Position numbers and translations under genes: made by a program
In this document: piece after piece, positions 24,272 to 32,358 of the stretch
Position numbering within the stretch: position 1 is the first letter of the stretch
How the letters are laid out: every line of letters starts with the position of its first letter
Notes under the pieces: model-generated
Database searches by the model: none
What the model was told of the DNA's origin: nothing
What the model saw: the letters and a program-made list of their open reading frames with translations, nothing else
Source: Prevotella herbatica
Lineage (GTDB): Bacteria > Bacteroidota > Bacteroidia > Bacteroidales > Bacteroidaceae
Direction of reading: 5' to 3'
Assembly (NCBI RefSeq): GCF_017347605.1
Contig: NZ_AP024484.1
Coordinates: 434,001 to 498,000, forward strand
DNA: 64,000 nt

Positions 24272-25741
24272 TTATTTCATCTTCATCAGCTCGCTCAGGG
24301 CTTTGTCAGCCTGAGTAACCCCAGCAGCCTTTGCCATCTTCAGGTAAACCTCTGCCTTATCGCGGTTGCCCTCGCTAAGATAAAGAAGTCCCATGTTGCA
24401 GTAGGCTCTTGGATCAGTCTCCCAGCGCTTAAGATACTTATGCGCTAGAGTTACGTCGTTGCGTGTCAGAGCAACACCGGCAGCGTTGATGTTTGCCTCT
24501 GGATTATCAGGGAAGAGACGAGCGGTCAAGTCCACGATGTCGTTGTACTCGCGAGAACCCTTCTTGTAGAATGCCGCTGTAGCATAGAGTTCACCCAGCG
24601 TCATCGTTGCAGGGTTGGAACCGAGATGCTGCATGGCAGAGTTACTGTCGAAACCATCGTGACGGAAGGTCAGCGTATATTTGATGCGGTAGACCTTCGG
24701 GAAGATGAACTTCACCATATACTCATAGGGCATGCCGTGACCGATGTTCTGAATTTCACGCTCACGACCGTTGACTACATCAATGCTCTTGATGATGTCT
24801 ACAACGGCTTCGCGGAGGTTCATGCCGCTACCTGCTACAAGCGAAGAGATACTGTCCCAGTCCTCTGCAAGCCAACTTACGTTAAGGTCGTTGCGATTAG
24901 TGAGCTTCTGCTTCATCAGGTACTTCTTCAGGGCAAGGGAACGCTCCATCGCCTCACTCTCATTACGGCGATAGTTGCCGATAGGAGCACCGAAACCGTT
25001 GATGCGAAGGCCTACAAGGCTTGTTCCGTAACGCTGCAGTTCACTTTTCACGTCAGTGGCGATGGTATTGAACACAGTGCGGTTGAATCTGCTTCCGCTG
25101 AGTTTGGCAAGAGACTTGTTACCGAAGATCGAAATCTCACCACTGCGGTGGAACTTGTCTATATCGGAGCCCTGTGGCTGAAGGAACTGTACATAGTCCA
25201 TCAAATTATAGTAGTGCACATTGGGATCGGGATTATCGTTGCTCATGTCGTGAAGATAGATGTTCTTCAGCACAAGGTCCTCGTAGACGTGTCCGCGGTG
25301 ACCTGTGCAGTTAAGCTCCTCGCTCTCAACATACATGCGGCAGTCCTGCATCCAGTCCTTATAAGGAACGGTTGTGTCATAGATAAAGTAGCGCTTGGCA
25401 GCATGGCTGTCCTTGACAACGATGGGCATGTTGCGGCGGACCTCGGAAAGGACCTCTGTGCGGTGGGCATCACGCTCACGCGCACGGCCATTGATGACCA
25501 CTGAAGAAAGCACTGAGACGGCACTGTCTGTCTTCAGCACAGGAGTGAAGGTCAGCGACTCACAGCTTCCAACAACGCTACTGTCATAGCTTACCTTCAT
25601 GCGCACACGGAGAAGGTCGCCTTGACGGGTGAAATTCTCGGAGTTGACGTAGATCTGTCCGCCGTAGACAGTCTGGGCGGATGCTGCGGATACCGTTCCG
25701 CTGAAGGCAAGAAGAAAGAATGCAGATTGTAATAATTTCAT
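24272..25741 (-). CDS. DUF3868 domain protein, locus 2 (near-identical paralogue)
   Basis: 489 residues, the same length as 5207-6676 and differing at only a few dozen positions. The signal peptide and first ~40 residues are identical, and the DNA over the first ~80 bp is almost unchanged. It has the same DUF3868, OmpA-like and TPR-like parts. Neighbouring pilins are much more diverged, so this gene is either under strong constraint or recently homogenised by gene conversion. Role as for the locus 1 copy: a conserved accessory of type V fimbriae of unknown mechanism. Confidence 0.82.
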   Translation of the reverse strand: MKLLQSAFFLLAFSGTVSAASAQTVYGGQIYVNSENFTRQGDLLRVRMKVSYDSSVVGSCESLTFTPVLKTDSAVSVLSSVVINGRARERDAHRTEVLSEVRRNMPIVVKDSHAAKRYFIYDTTVPYKDWMQDCRMYVESEELNCTGHRGHVYEDLVLKNIYLHDMSNDNPDPNVHYYNLMDYVQFLQPQGSDIDKFHRSGEISIFGNKSLAKLSGSRFNRTVFNTIATDVKSELQRYGTSLVGLRINGFGAPIGNYRRNESEAMERSLALKKYLMKQKLTNRNDLNVSWLAEDWDSISSLVAGSGMNLREAVVDIIKSIDVVNGREREIQNIGHGMPYEYMVKFIFPKVYRIKYTLTFRHDGFDSNSAMQHLGSNPATMTLGELYATAAFYKKGSREYNDIVDLTARLFPDNPEANINAAGVALTRNDVTLAHKYLKRWETDPRAYCNMGLLYLSEGNRDKAEVYLKMAKAAGVTQADKALSELMKMK

Positions 25742-25782
25742 TTCTCTATAAATATTATTTCATTGTTATTATCTTATTATTA

Positions 25783-26382
25783 TCACTTGATTATATATAC
25801 CAGCGATACGGAAAGGGATACCGGACCGACATAGTCCCTACCCTTTGTATATTCAAGGTAGCCATAGGTTCCCTCACGGTAATGGCGGTAGCGCAGATGG
25901 AGATAGCCCGCAGAAAGGGATGTATCTATGCCCCAGTGAGGAGAGAGTATTCGATGGAAGCCGAAAGTGAGTCCTGCACCGTTGAAGTTGCCTTCGGCAC
26001 GGTGGCTGGTAAGACGGAACACAGGTATGCGGTTTAGGTTGAAACCTCCATGAATGCCGAAGACTCCTATATAGGGACCATTGAAGGACTTACGGAACCA
26101 GTGACGAGCTTCGTACTGAACAGACCAGTTCTTCCATTTACGGTCGCTGCCGTAGGATATCGGGCAGTAGGTAGAAGAAACACTCAGGGTAAGGGTACTG
26201 TCAAGGCGGACCTCGGTACCCAGGGAAGGAATACATAATGCATCATAGAGCAGATTGGACTTCAGCGCTACATATTGCGCATGAAGGCGCAATGATGACA
26301 GGGATACCAATAAAAGCAAAAATGACTTTAATATAATATCACTCATCCTACGTTTCGTACTATGAAATTTTAATTTACTCAT
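25783..26382 (-). CDS. DUF3575 domain protein, locus 2
   Basis: Up to 199 residues; ATG at 26382 or at 26346 (MSDIILKSF), the latter leaving a standard signal ending LHAQY. It shares ALKSNLLYDALCIPSLGTEVRLD, KWKNWSVQYEARHWFRKSFNGPY and GFHRILSPHWGID with the locus 1 copy, and ends in the aromatic strand SLVYIIK, so a small outer-membrane barrel is expected. First gene after the second invertible promoter. Confidence 0.8.
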   Translation of the reverse strand: MSKLKFHSTKRRMSDIILKSFLLLLVSLSSLRLHAQYVALKSNLLYDALCIPSLGTEVRLDSTLTLSVSSTYCPISYGSDRKWKNWSVQYEARHWFRKSFNGPYIGVFGIHGGFNLNRIPVFRLTSHRAEGNFNGAGLTFGFHRILSPHWGIDTSLSAGYLHLRYRHYREGTYGYLEYTKGRDYVGPVSLSVSLVYIIK

Positions 26383-26411
26383 CCAATTTATCTATTCTAT
26401 TATTACACGTT

Positions 26412-26702
26412 CCGTTACTTTGTAAGTAACAGAAAGGATTGGGGAATAATGTTGGATAAGAATAGACAAAAAGGGAACTAACCAGCGGATAAGTGCTACC
26501 GTTGGATAACAATATGTACATCGAATTATGTTTAAAATGTGTTTATATCAAACGCATTAAGATTACATATGTCCCGTTGGTTATGTTTTTTATTGGTTTT
26601 TATTATTTTTTAGTTAATAAATGCAAATTAGTATATAACTTAATAAATTAATAACTACATTTGCCCAACAATTAGTTGTATCTGTTACTTACAAAGTAAC
26701 GG
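26412..26702. promoter_or_regulatory. Invertible promoter switch of fimbrial locus 2
   Basis: A perfect 21-bp inverted repeat pair: 26412-26432 (core GTTACTTTGTAAGTAAC) and 26682-26702 (core GTTACTTACAAAGTAAC), bounding 249 bp. The arms match those of locus 1, but the central triplet is TGT/ACA rather than TAC/GTA. The segment has TACATTTG at 26656-26663 reading right, away from the operon; the ~80 bp around it are conserved with locus 1. No leftward CAAAnnTA was found inside. Flipping would place the -7 near 26451-26458, facing the DUF3575 gene. The right repeat is followed by ATTTTTTTATTT, a terminator-like arrangement for the OFF state. Confidence 0.85.
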
Positions 26703-26765
26703 CTACATTTTTTTATTTACTTTCGATATTTATTGATATCTTTTTAAAAGGCTAATCATTGCTAC

Positions 26766-27644
26766 TTATCTTACATTCAGACATTTGCAGACTTTGCTGT
26801 TTGCCTTTCCTATTTCTTCTGCATCAAAACCTTTGAGGTATATCTGTGTGGTTCTGATGTCGGAATGACCGAGGGCAGAACTGATTACCTCCACTGGTAC
26901 ATGATGATGGAGGGCATTTGTAGCCCACGAATGGCGGAAGGTGTAGGAAGAAATACTAATTTTTACGCCAAAGGCTTTTGCTAGGCGTTTAAGACCTGCA
27001 TTGAAATTGCGAAGCAATGACTGGTAGCGCTTGTAGCCGCTCTCTGTGCTGAGGTCTAAATCTGATACGGGGAGAAGCTTGATGAGTTTGCAAACATTTC
27101 TGTTTACAGGAATATTCACACAGCTCCCTGTCTTTTGGCGGTTGTATTTCAACACACCGTCCACAACCGAATGAATGCCAAGATGCTGCAGGTCGACAAA
27201 CGGCATTCCACAAAGTCGGTACATTGCTGCCGCCATTAACTGTACCCGTTTCAGAGCTAGGCTTTTCACCTCACCGGTAAGGATCTCCTTCAAATTAGAT
27301 TCGTCGAGTGCCTTCTTGTGATTTCGGTCTATGCCCGTGAACACATCATGGAACAGGTTGAACACAAATCGGGCAAGACCTGCCATAATAGCCTTGTTGT
27401 AGATGGCACGGAGCATGCGCATATAGGTAGAAATGGTGTTGAAGGAATGGGAAGTACGGATAAGGTATTTCTCATAGAGTTTCAGGGCTTGGGTAGTGAT
27501 GTCCCCGAAGCGGATGGTGTCACGTCCGAGATACTCACTGAAAGAGTGAGCGGCACAACCATAAAGGTGGGCAGTGGAAAAGCTCCCGCAGCTTTTTTGT
27601 TTGTTAATACATGTCTGTGTAAAAGAAGAGAATGTTACTTTCAT
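26766..27644 (-). CDS. Tyrosine recombinase (fimbrial DNA invertase), locus 2
   Basis: 292 residues from MKVTFSSF at 27644; the promoter -7 at 27674-27681 excludes the longer frame to 27689. Same length and layout as 7675-8553. Catalytic motifs are SSYTFRHSWATNAL, SSALGHSDIRTTQIYLKGF with the nucleophilic Tyr, and RLCGMPFVDL where Cys again replaces the usual Arg I. The C-terminus differs from the locus 1 enzyme, as do the centres of the recombination sites, so each enzyme may prefer its own switch. Confidence 0.85.
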   Translation of the reverse strand: MKVTFSSFTQTCINKQKSCGSFSTAHLYGCAAHSFSEYLGRDTIRFGDITTQALKLYEKYLIRTSHSFNTISTYMRMLRAIYNKAIMAGLARFVFNLFHDVFTGIDRNHKKALDESNLKEILTGEVKSLALKRVQLMAAAMYRLCGMPFVDLQHLGIHSVVDGVLKYNRQKTGSCVNIPVNRNVCKLIKLLPVSDLDLSTESGYKRYQSLLRNFNAGLKRLAKAFGVKISISSYTFRHSWATNALHHHVPVEVISSALGHSDIRTTQIYLKGFDAEEIGKANSKVCKCLNVR

Positions 27645-27673
27645 AAAATAATAATGATTTAAAAAGTGAATTA

Positions 27674-27681
27674 CAAATATA
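27674..27681 (-). promoter_or_regulatory. Recombinase promoter, locus 2 (-7 TATATTTG)
   Basis: CAAATATA on the plus strand gives TATATTTG. It is positioned as in locus 1 and lies within ~150 bp conserved between the two recombinase upstream regions. Confidence 0.6.
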
Positions 27682-27727
27682 CAAATCAAAAACTAATAAA
27701 AAGAAAGTACAATCTTATTTTAAATTT

Positions 27728-27751
27728 AATAACACACGAATCATTGTTATT
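27728..27751. promoter_or_regulatory. Palindrome upstream of recombinase promoter, locus 2
   Basis: AATAACA and TGTTATT around 10 nt, at the same distance from the promoter as the 8649-8672 palindrome of locus 1. Possible operator; the binding factor is unknown. Confidence 0.4.
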
Positions 27752-27903
27752 TAAGTACGGATTATATTATGTCGGTCAAAATAATAGACAAAGGCGTTTC
27801 CTCGCTGATTTCCTTTTCTGTATATATTTGCAGTATCTGCTAAAGCAAATGCATATTCCCGCAGAGATTATATTGTTTCCATGAATATTCTTTCTTTGCA
27901 TGT

Positions 27904-28032
27904 GAACGGCCTATTCTCCCGCAGATTACGCAGATTCACGCAGACAAAAGACAGATTCGACATAGTGGAGACAATGCAGTCCATGCTGTTTGCTGTTTGT
28001 CTGCGTAAATCTGCGGGAGAATCGGCCGTTTA
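27904..28032. repeat. CTGCG-type repeat with inverted ends
   Basis: GAACGGCCTATTCTCCCGCAG at the left and CTGCGGGAGAATCGGCCGTT at the right form inverted ends of a ~130-bp element. The left end is the same as at 8758. Both copies lie ~200-260 bp upstream of a fimbrial recombinase gene. Positions 27752-27903 and 28033-28127 show no other feature. Confidence 0.65.
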
Positions 28033-28127
28033 CATTGAAGCAATAAATCTACGGGAGTATATGTAGTTTATGTTGATGTGTTTAGTCTGCAGAAATCTGC
28101 GAGAGACCAGACAATTATAAAAACAAT

Positions 28128-28158
28128 ACAGGCACTTGCTAATGAAGCAAGTGCCTGT
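28128..28158 (-). terminator. Terminator of the peptidase operon
   Basis: ACAGGCACTTGC and GCAAGTGCCTGT, perfect 12-bp arms around 7 nt, followed on the minus strand by ATTGTTTTTAT. It lies 28 bp after the stop codon of the C69 peptidase gene. Confidence 0.8.
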
Positions 28159-28186
28159 ATTATTATATAGATATTCCTTTACGCTA

Positions 28187-29614
28187 TTAAGCTCCGTGGA
28201 ATAGATATTCTTTCTGAATATCCTGAGCTAATAACGTGAAGAGTTTTTCAGTCAATGCATCAGCAACGTCTAACGCATGCAAAAGAATGCTATCAGAGAA
28301 CTGCTGTAACATGTCTTGTGCCTTCATAGGCTCGTCCTTGTACAACTTTAAATACTCTGCTTCCATTTCCTTCTGACGCTGATCATTCTCTGCCTCAAGC
28401 TTTGAATATACCTCGTGGATGACTGGAGCGTAAGCATTATAGTTTACCATTCCTAATGTCATCACCTTGCGGAACTTCCAATAGGCTGAATGACTATCAG
28501 AATTGCTGTTGCCAAGGCTATACTGACGTGGATATGACTTCACACCCTGATACAACGGCAAGAACACACCTAAATCTGCCATTCCTAAAGCTACATAAGA
28601 AAGACAACCTATAGCTTGTGGAAGTTCATTGCGTACCTGCAAGATGTGTGTCTGGGTGGTACGAAATATAGCAACAGGGCGATAAGGCTCCTTACCGTTA
28701 TTATGCAAATAAGGATCATGCTCAGTACCATTATAATGGAATCGGAACGCTGTGCGCAAATCTGATAGGCTGATTGGCTTATCAGCCACAGCATAAACAG
28801 GGAAATCATTGCGTGTTACATCATTCTTTATTGAAGGTGAGAACATCTTCTGCAATCCCCATACACGTGGATAGTTATATGTTGTGTCTAACTTCTCATC
28901 ACGTGAATAAGCTTCATGGAAATCAAACTTGCCTTTAGCTGGATCATACAATCCATTTTTCTCGGCAAACTCAATCAAATCGGATGATGCCATAAAGTTA
29001 TCTTTGTCGTTAGGATCGTAATCACGATAACGACTTTGATTGCCGGTAACGAAATAACGGTCTGCCGGCATGCGGCAAGCAAGCCAACGATGACCGCAGG
29101 CATTCTCAAGATACCAAGTTTCCTTGTCGTCTATGAAGCCGATAGCGAAACCTTCTGCCGAACCGTATTCCTCTATCAGTTTAGAAAGACGTTCAACGCC
29201 TTCACGAGCTGTATGGATATAAGGCAAAACAATGTTGTATGTGCAGTTTTCAGCGAGTCCGTTTTCTACATAAGGATCGAAAGACAACGCACGGTCACTA
29301 CTAAAGATGGTCTCTGTGCTGCTCATTCCAACACCAGCTGTGTTGTAGCCAGCACTTCCCCACTCTCCAGGGAACTGATAATCAGGCAAGGCTGTATAGC
29401 CCAAAGCCTTAGAAGGCAACGGACAGCGGAACTTGCTATCTTTAGCAATAAATTCAGAAGGTCCAAAAAGAGTGTCTTCATGGACTTCGAAATTGATTGC
29501 CATCATAGCATCAAAATCACTAGAACGCGCTAATATGCGTGATCCATCGGCTGTCATTCTGTTTCCTACTATGATAGTAGTACATTCAGAAGGCAATTTC
29601 TTGATTTCTTTCAT
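28187..29614 (-). CDS. C69 family dipeptidase (PepD-like)
   Basis: 475 residues. The N-terminal nucleophile motif is CTTIIVGNRMTADGS, with Cys11 after a short stretch that would be removed by self-cleavage, as in C69/PepD hydrolases. Later features include SDFDAMMAINFEVH, GEWGSAGYNTAGVGMS and WYLENACGHRW. It has no export signal, so it is likely cytoplasmic, cutting dipeptides. It is 12 bp downstream of an S9 peptidase gene, and the pair may process peptides in sequence. The final terminator is at 28128-28158. Confidence 0.82.
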   Translation of the reverse strand: MKEIKKLPSECTTIIVGNRMTADGSRILARSSDFDAMMAINFEVHEDTLFGPSEFIAKDSKFRCPLPSKALGYTALPDYQFPGEWGSAGYNTAGVGMSSTETIFSSDRALSFDPYVENGLAENCTYNIVLPYIHTAREGVERLSKLIEEYGSAEGFAIGFIDDKETWYLENACGHRWLACRMPADRYFVTGNQSRYRDYDPNDKDNFMASSDLIEFAEKNGLYDPAKGKFDFHEAYSRDEKLDTTYNYPRVWGLQKMFSPSIKNDVTRNDFPVYAVADKPISLSDLRTAFRFHYNGTEHDPYLHNNGKEPYRPVAIFRTTQTHILQVRNELPQAIGCLSYVALGMADLGVFLPLYQGVKSYPRQYSLGNSNSDSHSAYWKFRKVMTLGMVNYNAYAPVIHEVYSKLEAENDQRQKEMEAEYLKLYKDEPMKAQDMLQQFSDSILLHALDVADALTEKLFTLLAQDIQKEYLFHGA

Positions 29615-29626
29615 ATCATTATAATT

Positions 29627-31687
29627 TTAATACTCTATCTGGTTAGCAACCATTTTCTGGGTATCCCAAGGAGCAGGTGCACCACCAAGATATTTATGGA
29701 ACCACTCAAGATGAGCATTGTAATATACAGGCATTGAATAAAGATTACTTGGCCAATGTCCGTCATTCTTAAATACGATTAAGCGAGAAGGAATGCCCAA
29801 CGTCTGAAGAGTGTTGAAATATTGTAGACTCTGTGTGTATGGCACACGATAGTCTTTCTCTCCAGTGATAATCAATGTAGGTGTCTTGAAATTAGAAACA
29901 TACTCTGATGGAGAGAACTTCTTATATTGATCTGAGTTCCAAGGCTGCCCCTTTAAATCAAAGTTAGGGAACCAAAGTTCCTCTGTTGCACCCCACATAG
30001 AACGCAGGTCATAAAGTCCCATCATTGAAGCAAGACACTTGAAAGGATGCTTGTTTGCCTGCAACCAGTTCATGAAGTAACCACCATAAGACCATCCCAT
30101 GGCGCCCATACGGGTAGAGTCAACATATTCTAATTTAGCAAGAGCGTCTGTAACCTTCATAACGTCTACATAAGGAGCGCCACCGAAGTCTCCGCTTATG
30201 GCACGGCAGAAAGCCTGTCCACGACCTGTTGATCCATGAGGATTAGGATATGCAACAACATAGCCTGAACCTGGATATACCTGCCAGTCGCCACGGAAGC
30301 TATCCATCCACTGCATCTGTGGACCACCATGAACATTGACTATCAAAGGATATTTCTTTCCAGCTTCAAAACCATGAGGCTTCACGATAAACACTTCTAC
30401 ATCATCACCATTGGCACCCTTTACCCACATTGTTTCAGATGGACGGATGTCAACTTCCTGCTCTAATTCTTTATTAAGGAATGTAAGCTGACGCTCCTTA
30501 GTTCCATTAGCAACAGAAGTGTACAAAGAATTTGGCTTACCAGTTCTAGAATATGTATAATAGAAATTGCCCTTTGCATCGAAATCAAAGTCGCCAATAG
30601 CACGATTGCCTATTACCTTATTGATTTTATGGCTCTTCACATTGACTTTGAACAAAGGTTCATAGCCAGTTTCCTCACCCAAGAAAAAGATATTCTTGCT
30701 GTCAGGGCTCCATTTAAAATCATCAACCCAGTTATCAAAACTCTCTGTGAGAACAGTCTTTTCACCAGTCTGACGGTTAATCAAAGCAAGCAGGAATCTA
30801 TCTGATTCATATCCAGGAATGCGCTGCATGCGATAAGCAATATATTTGCCATCAGGAGAATAGACTGGAGTTCCGTCCCATGCCTCATTCTCAGCGGTAA
30901 GGCATTTAACTTCACCACCCTTTACAGGAACAGTCCAAAGATTGCAGTTGGTATTTGCTTCCTGATGCTGAGTGCGATTGCTTACAAAGCAGATTTCCTT
31001 GCTATCAGGAGAGAAATTGAAGCCAACACCTCCACCTGGCATGAAAACAGGAGATACCCATTCACCAGGAGTAACATCAGTATAAGTCTTATCTTTCAAG
31101 TCATAAACAATGATGTGCTGATATTTACCATCGGCATATTCAGTCCAATGTCTGTAAAGCAACTTATCAGCAATATGAGCCTGAACAGGTCCGTTATCAA
31201 GTTTCTTCTGTAGTTCGACATTCTTCTTGCCGTCAGCTCCAGCCTCAGGGAACACATTAGCTGTGAAAGCTACATAACGATTATCAGGAGAAAGCACAGG
31301 AGCATTGATTCCGAGTTCATAATCTGTAAGTTTTTCGGCCTTACCAGTTGCGTCACTGCAATAAAGCTGAGGAGTCCCACTTATAGACGAAATAAAATAA
31401 ACAAGCTTTCCGTCTTTGCTCCACATAGCATCACCACTCTTACCGTCTGTGGTAAGGTCTCGTGTTGAGAAATCCTTTAAATTCATCAATGCGATATTCT
31501 GATATGATTTGTGATTCTTCAAATCAGAACGGCTATGGACATAAGCAAGGGTGTTACCTTGAGGGGACACAGCCACTCCATACACACTCTGCACACGATA
31601 GAGGTCTGAGATCTTAAAAGCTCTTTTTTGTGCCTGTAGATTCATCAAAGACATCATTAAAAGTAAAACTAAACTGATTTTTTTCAT
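29627..31687 (-). CDS. S9 family prolyl oligopeptidase (DPP5-like)
   Basis: 686 residues with signal peptide (LMMSLMNLQAQ). The N-terminal two thirds is a beta-propeller with repeated FSPDSKEICFVSN-like blades. The C-terminal alpha/beta hydrolase domain carries GWSYGGYF (catalytic Ser near 534), TGEKDYRVPY (Asp near 609) and NDGHWPS (His near 641). Length and motifs fit the periplasmic dipeptidyl peptidase 5 group of Bacteroidota, which releases dipeptides from oligopeptides. It lies 9 bp after the GNAT gene and 12 bp before the C69 gene. Confidence 0.82.
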   Translation of the reverse strand: MKKISLVLLLMMSLMNLQAQKRAFKISDLYRVQSVYGVAVSPQGNTLAYVHSRSDLKNHKSYQNIALMNLKDFSTRDLTTDGKSGDAMWSKDGKLVYFISSISGTPQLYCSDATGKAEKLTDYELGINAPVLSPDNRYVAFTANVFPEAGADGKKNVELQKKLDNGPVQAHIADKLLYRHWTEYADGKYQHIIVYDLKDKTYTDVTPGEWVSPVFMPGGGVGFNFSPDSKEICFVSNRTQHQEANTNCNLWTVPVKGGEVKCLTAENEAWDGTPVYSPDGKYIAYRMQRIPGYESDRFLLALINRQTGEKTVLTESFDNWVDDFKWSPDSKNIFFLGEETGYEPLFKVNVKSHKINKVIGNRAIGDFDFDAKGNFYYTYSRTGKPNSLYTSVANGTKERQLTFLNKELEQEVDIRPSETMWVKGANGDDVEVFIVKPHGFEAGKKYPLIVNVHGGPQMQWMDSFRGDWQVYPGSGYVVAYPNPHGSTGRGQAFCRAISGDFGGAPYVDVMKVTDALAKLEYVDSTRMGAMGWSYGGYFMNWLQANKHPFKCLASMMGLYDLRSMWGATEELWFPNFDLKGQPWNSDQYKKFSPSEYVSNFKTPTLIITGEKDYRVPYTQSLQYFNTLQTLGIPSRLIVFKNDGHWPSNLYSMPVYYNAHLEWFHKYLGGAPAPWDTQKMVANQIEY

Positions 31688-31696
31688 TTGATTATT

Positions 31697-32215
31697 TTAT
31701 TTATGTTCTCCAATATGCTTCTCCATCCAAATAATATCATACCAACGATCAAACTTCTTGCCGCACTTATGGAAATGTGCCGCAATAGTATAGCCCAATC
31801 GCTTATGAAATTTCAAGCTAGCATGTGTAAGATATTCATCTTCTTTAGATGTATAAGTAACACATGCATTCATATTTAATATACCCTGCTTGCGCAAAGC
31901 CTCGCATAAAGCATCGTGCAATATTCTACCAAGACCATTTCCACGATAACTTCTGTCTAAATATAACGAAGTTTCAACTGCCCACTGATAAGCAGCACGT
32001 TCCTTGAATGGTCCGGCATAAGCATAACCTATCAACTTACCATTTTCTTCAGCGACCAAATATGGATATCTACTCAAAGTTTTTATAATGCGATTACGAA
32101 ATTCTTCGAGGGTTGGGACATCATATTCAAATGTTATTGCCGTATCTTTTACGTACGGGCCATAGATTTTCAATAATTCTTCAGCGTCATCAACTGTTGC
32201 CAAACGTATAGTCAT
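31697..32215 (-). CDS. GNAT N-acetyltransferase (Pat/phosphinothricin-type)
   Basis: 172 residues from MTIRLATVDDAEEL at 32215; the frame runs to 32248, but a promoter -7 covers that position. The acetyl-CoA loop is YRGNGLGRILHD. TFEYDVPTLEEFRNRI, GYAYAGPFKERAAYQW and FHKRLGY are characteristic of the phosphinothricin acetyltransferase-like GNAT group. The substrate is unknown; native members acetylate amino-acid analogues such as methionine sulfone or sulfoximine. First gene of an operon with the two peptidases. Confidence 0.75.
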   Translation of the reverse strand: MTIRLATVDDAEELLKIYGPYVKDTAITFEYDVPTLEEFRNRIIKTLSRYPYLVAEENGKLIGYAYAGPFKERAAYQWAVETSLYLDRSYRGNGLGRILHDALCEALRKQGILNMNACVTYTSKEDEYLTHASLKFHKRLGYTIAAHFHKCGKKFDRWYDIIWMEKHIGEHK

Positions 32216-32245
32216 TTTTTCTACCCAATTTAAATATTTAATACG

Positions 32246-32253
32246 CAAAATTA
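32246..32253 (-). promoter_or_regulatory. Promoter of GNAT-S9-C69 operon
   Basis: CAAAATTA gives TAATTTTG on the minus strand, 30 bp before the ATG at 32215. It settles the shorter start of the GNAT gene. Confidence 0.5.
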
Positions 32254-32327
32254 CTTATTTCTGACGAAACTAAAGACGATAAAATTGAAAAAATGCAGAA
32301 TTAATTCCTCAAAATAATATTTTTATG

Positions 32328-32335
32328 TAACTTTG
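32328..32335 (+). promoter_or_regulatory. Promoter of fucose-isomerase-like gene
   Basis: TAACTTTG, consensus -7, 23 bp before the ATG at 32359; diverges from the GNAT operon promoter 75 bp away. Confidence 0.5.
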
Positions 32336-32358
32336 GCACTCAAACAGAAAACAACATT

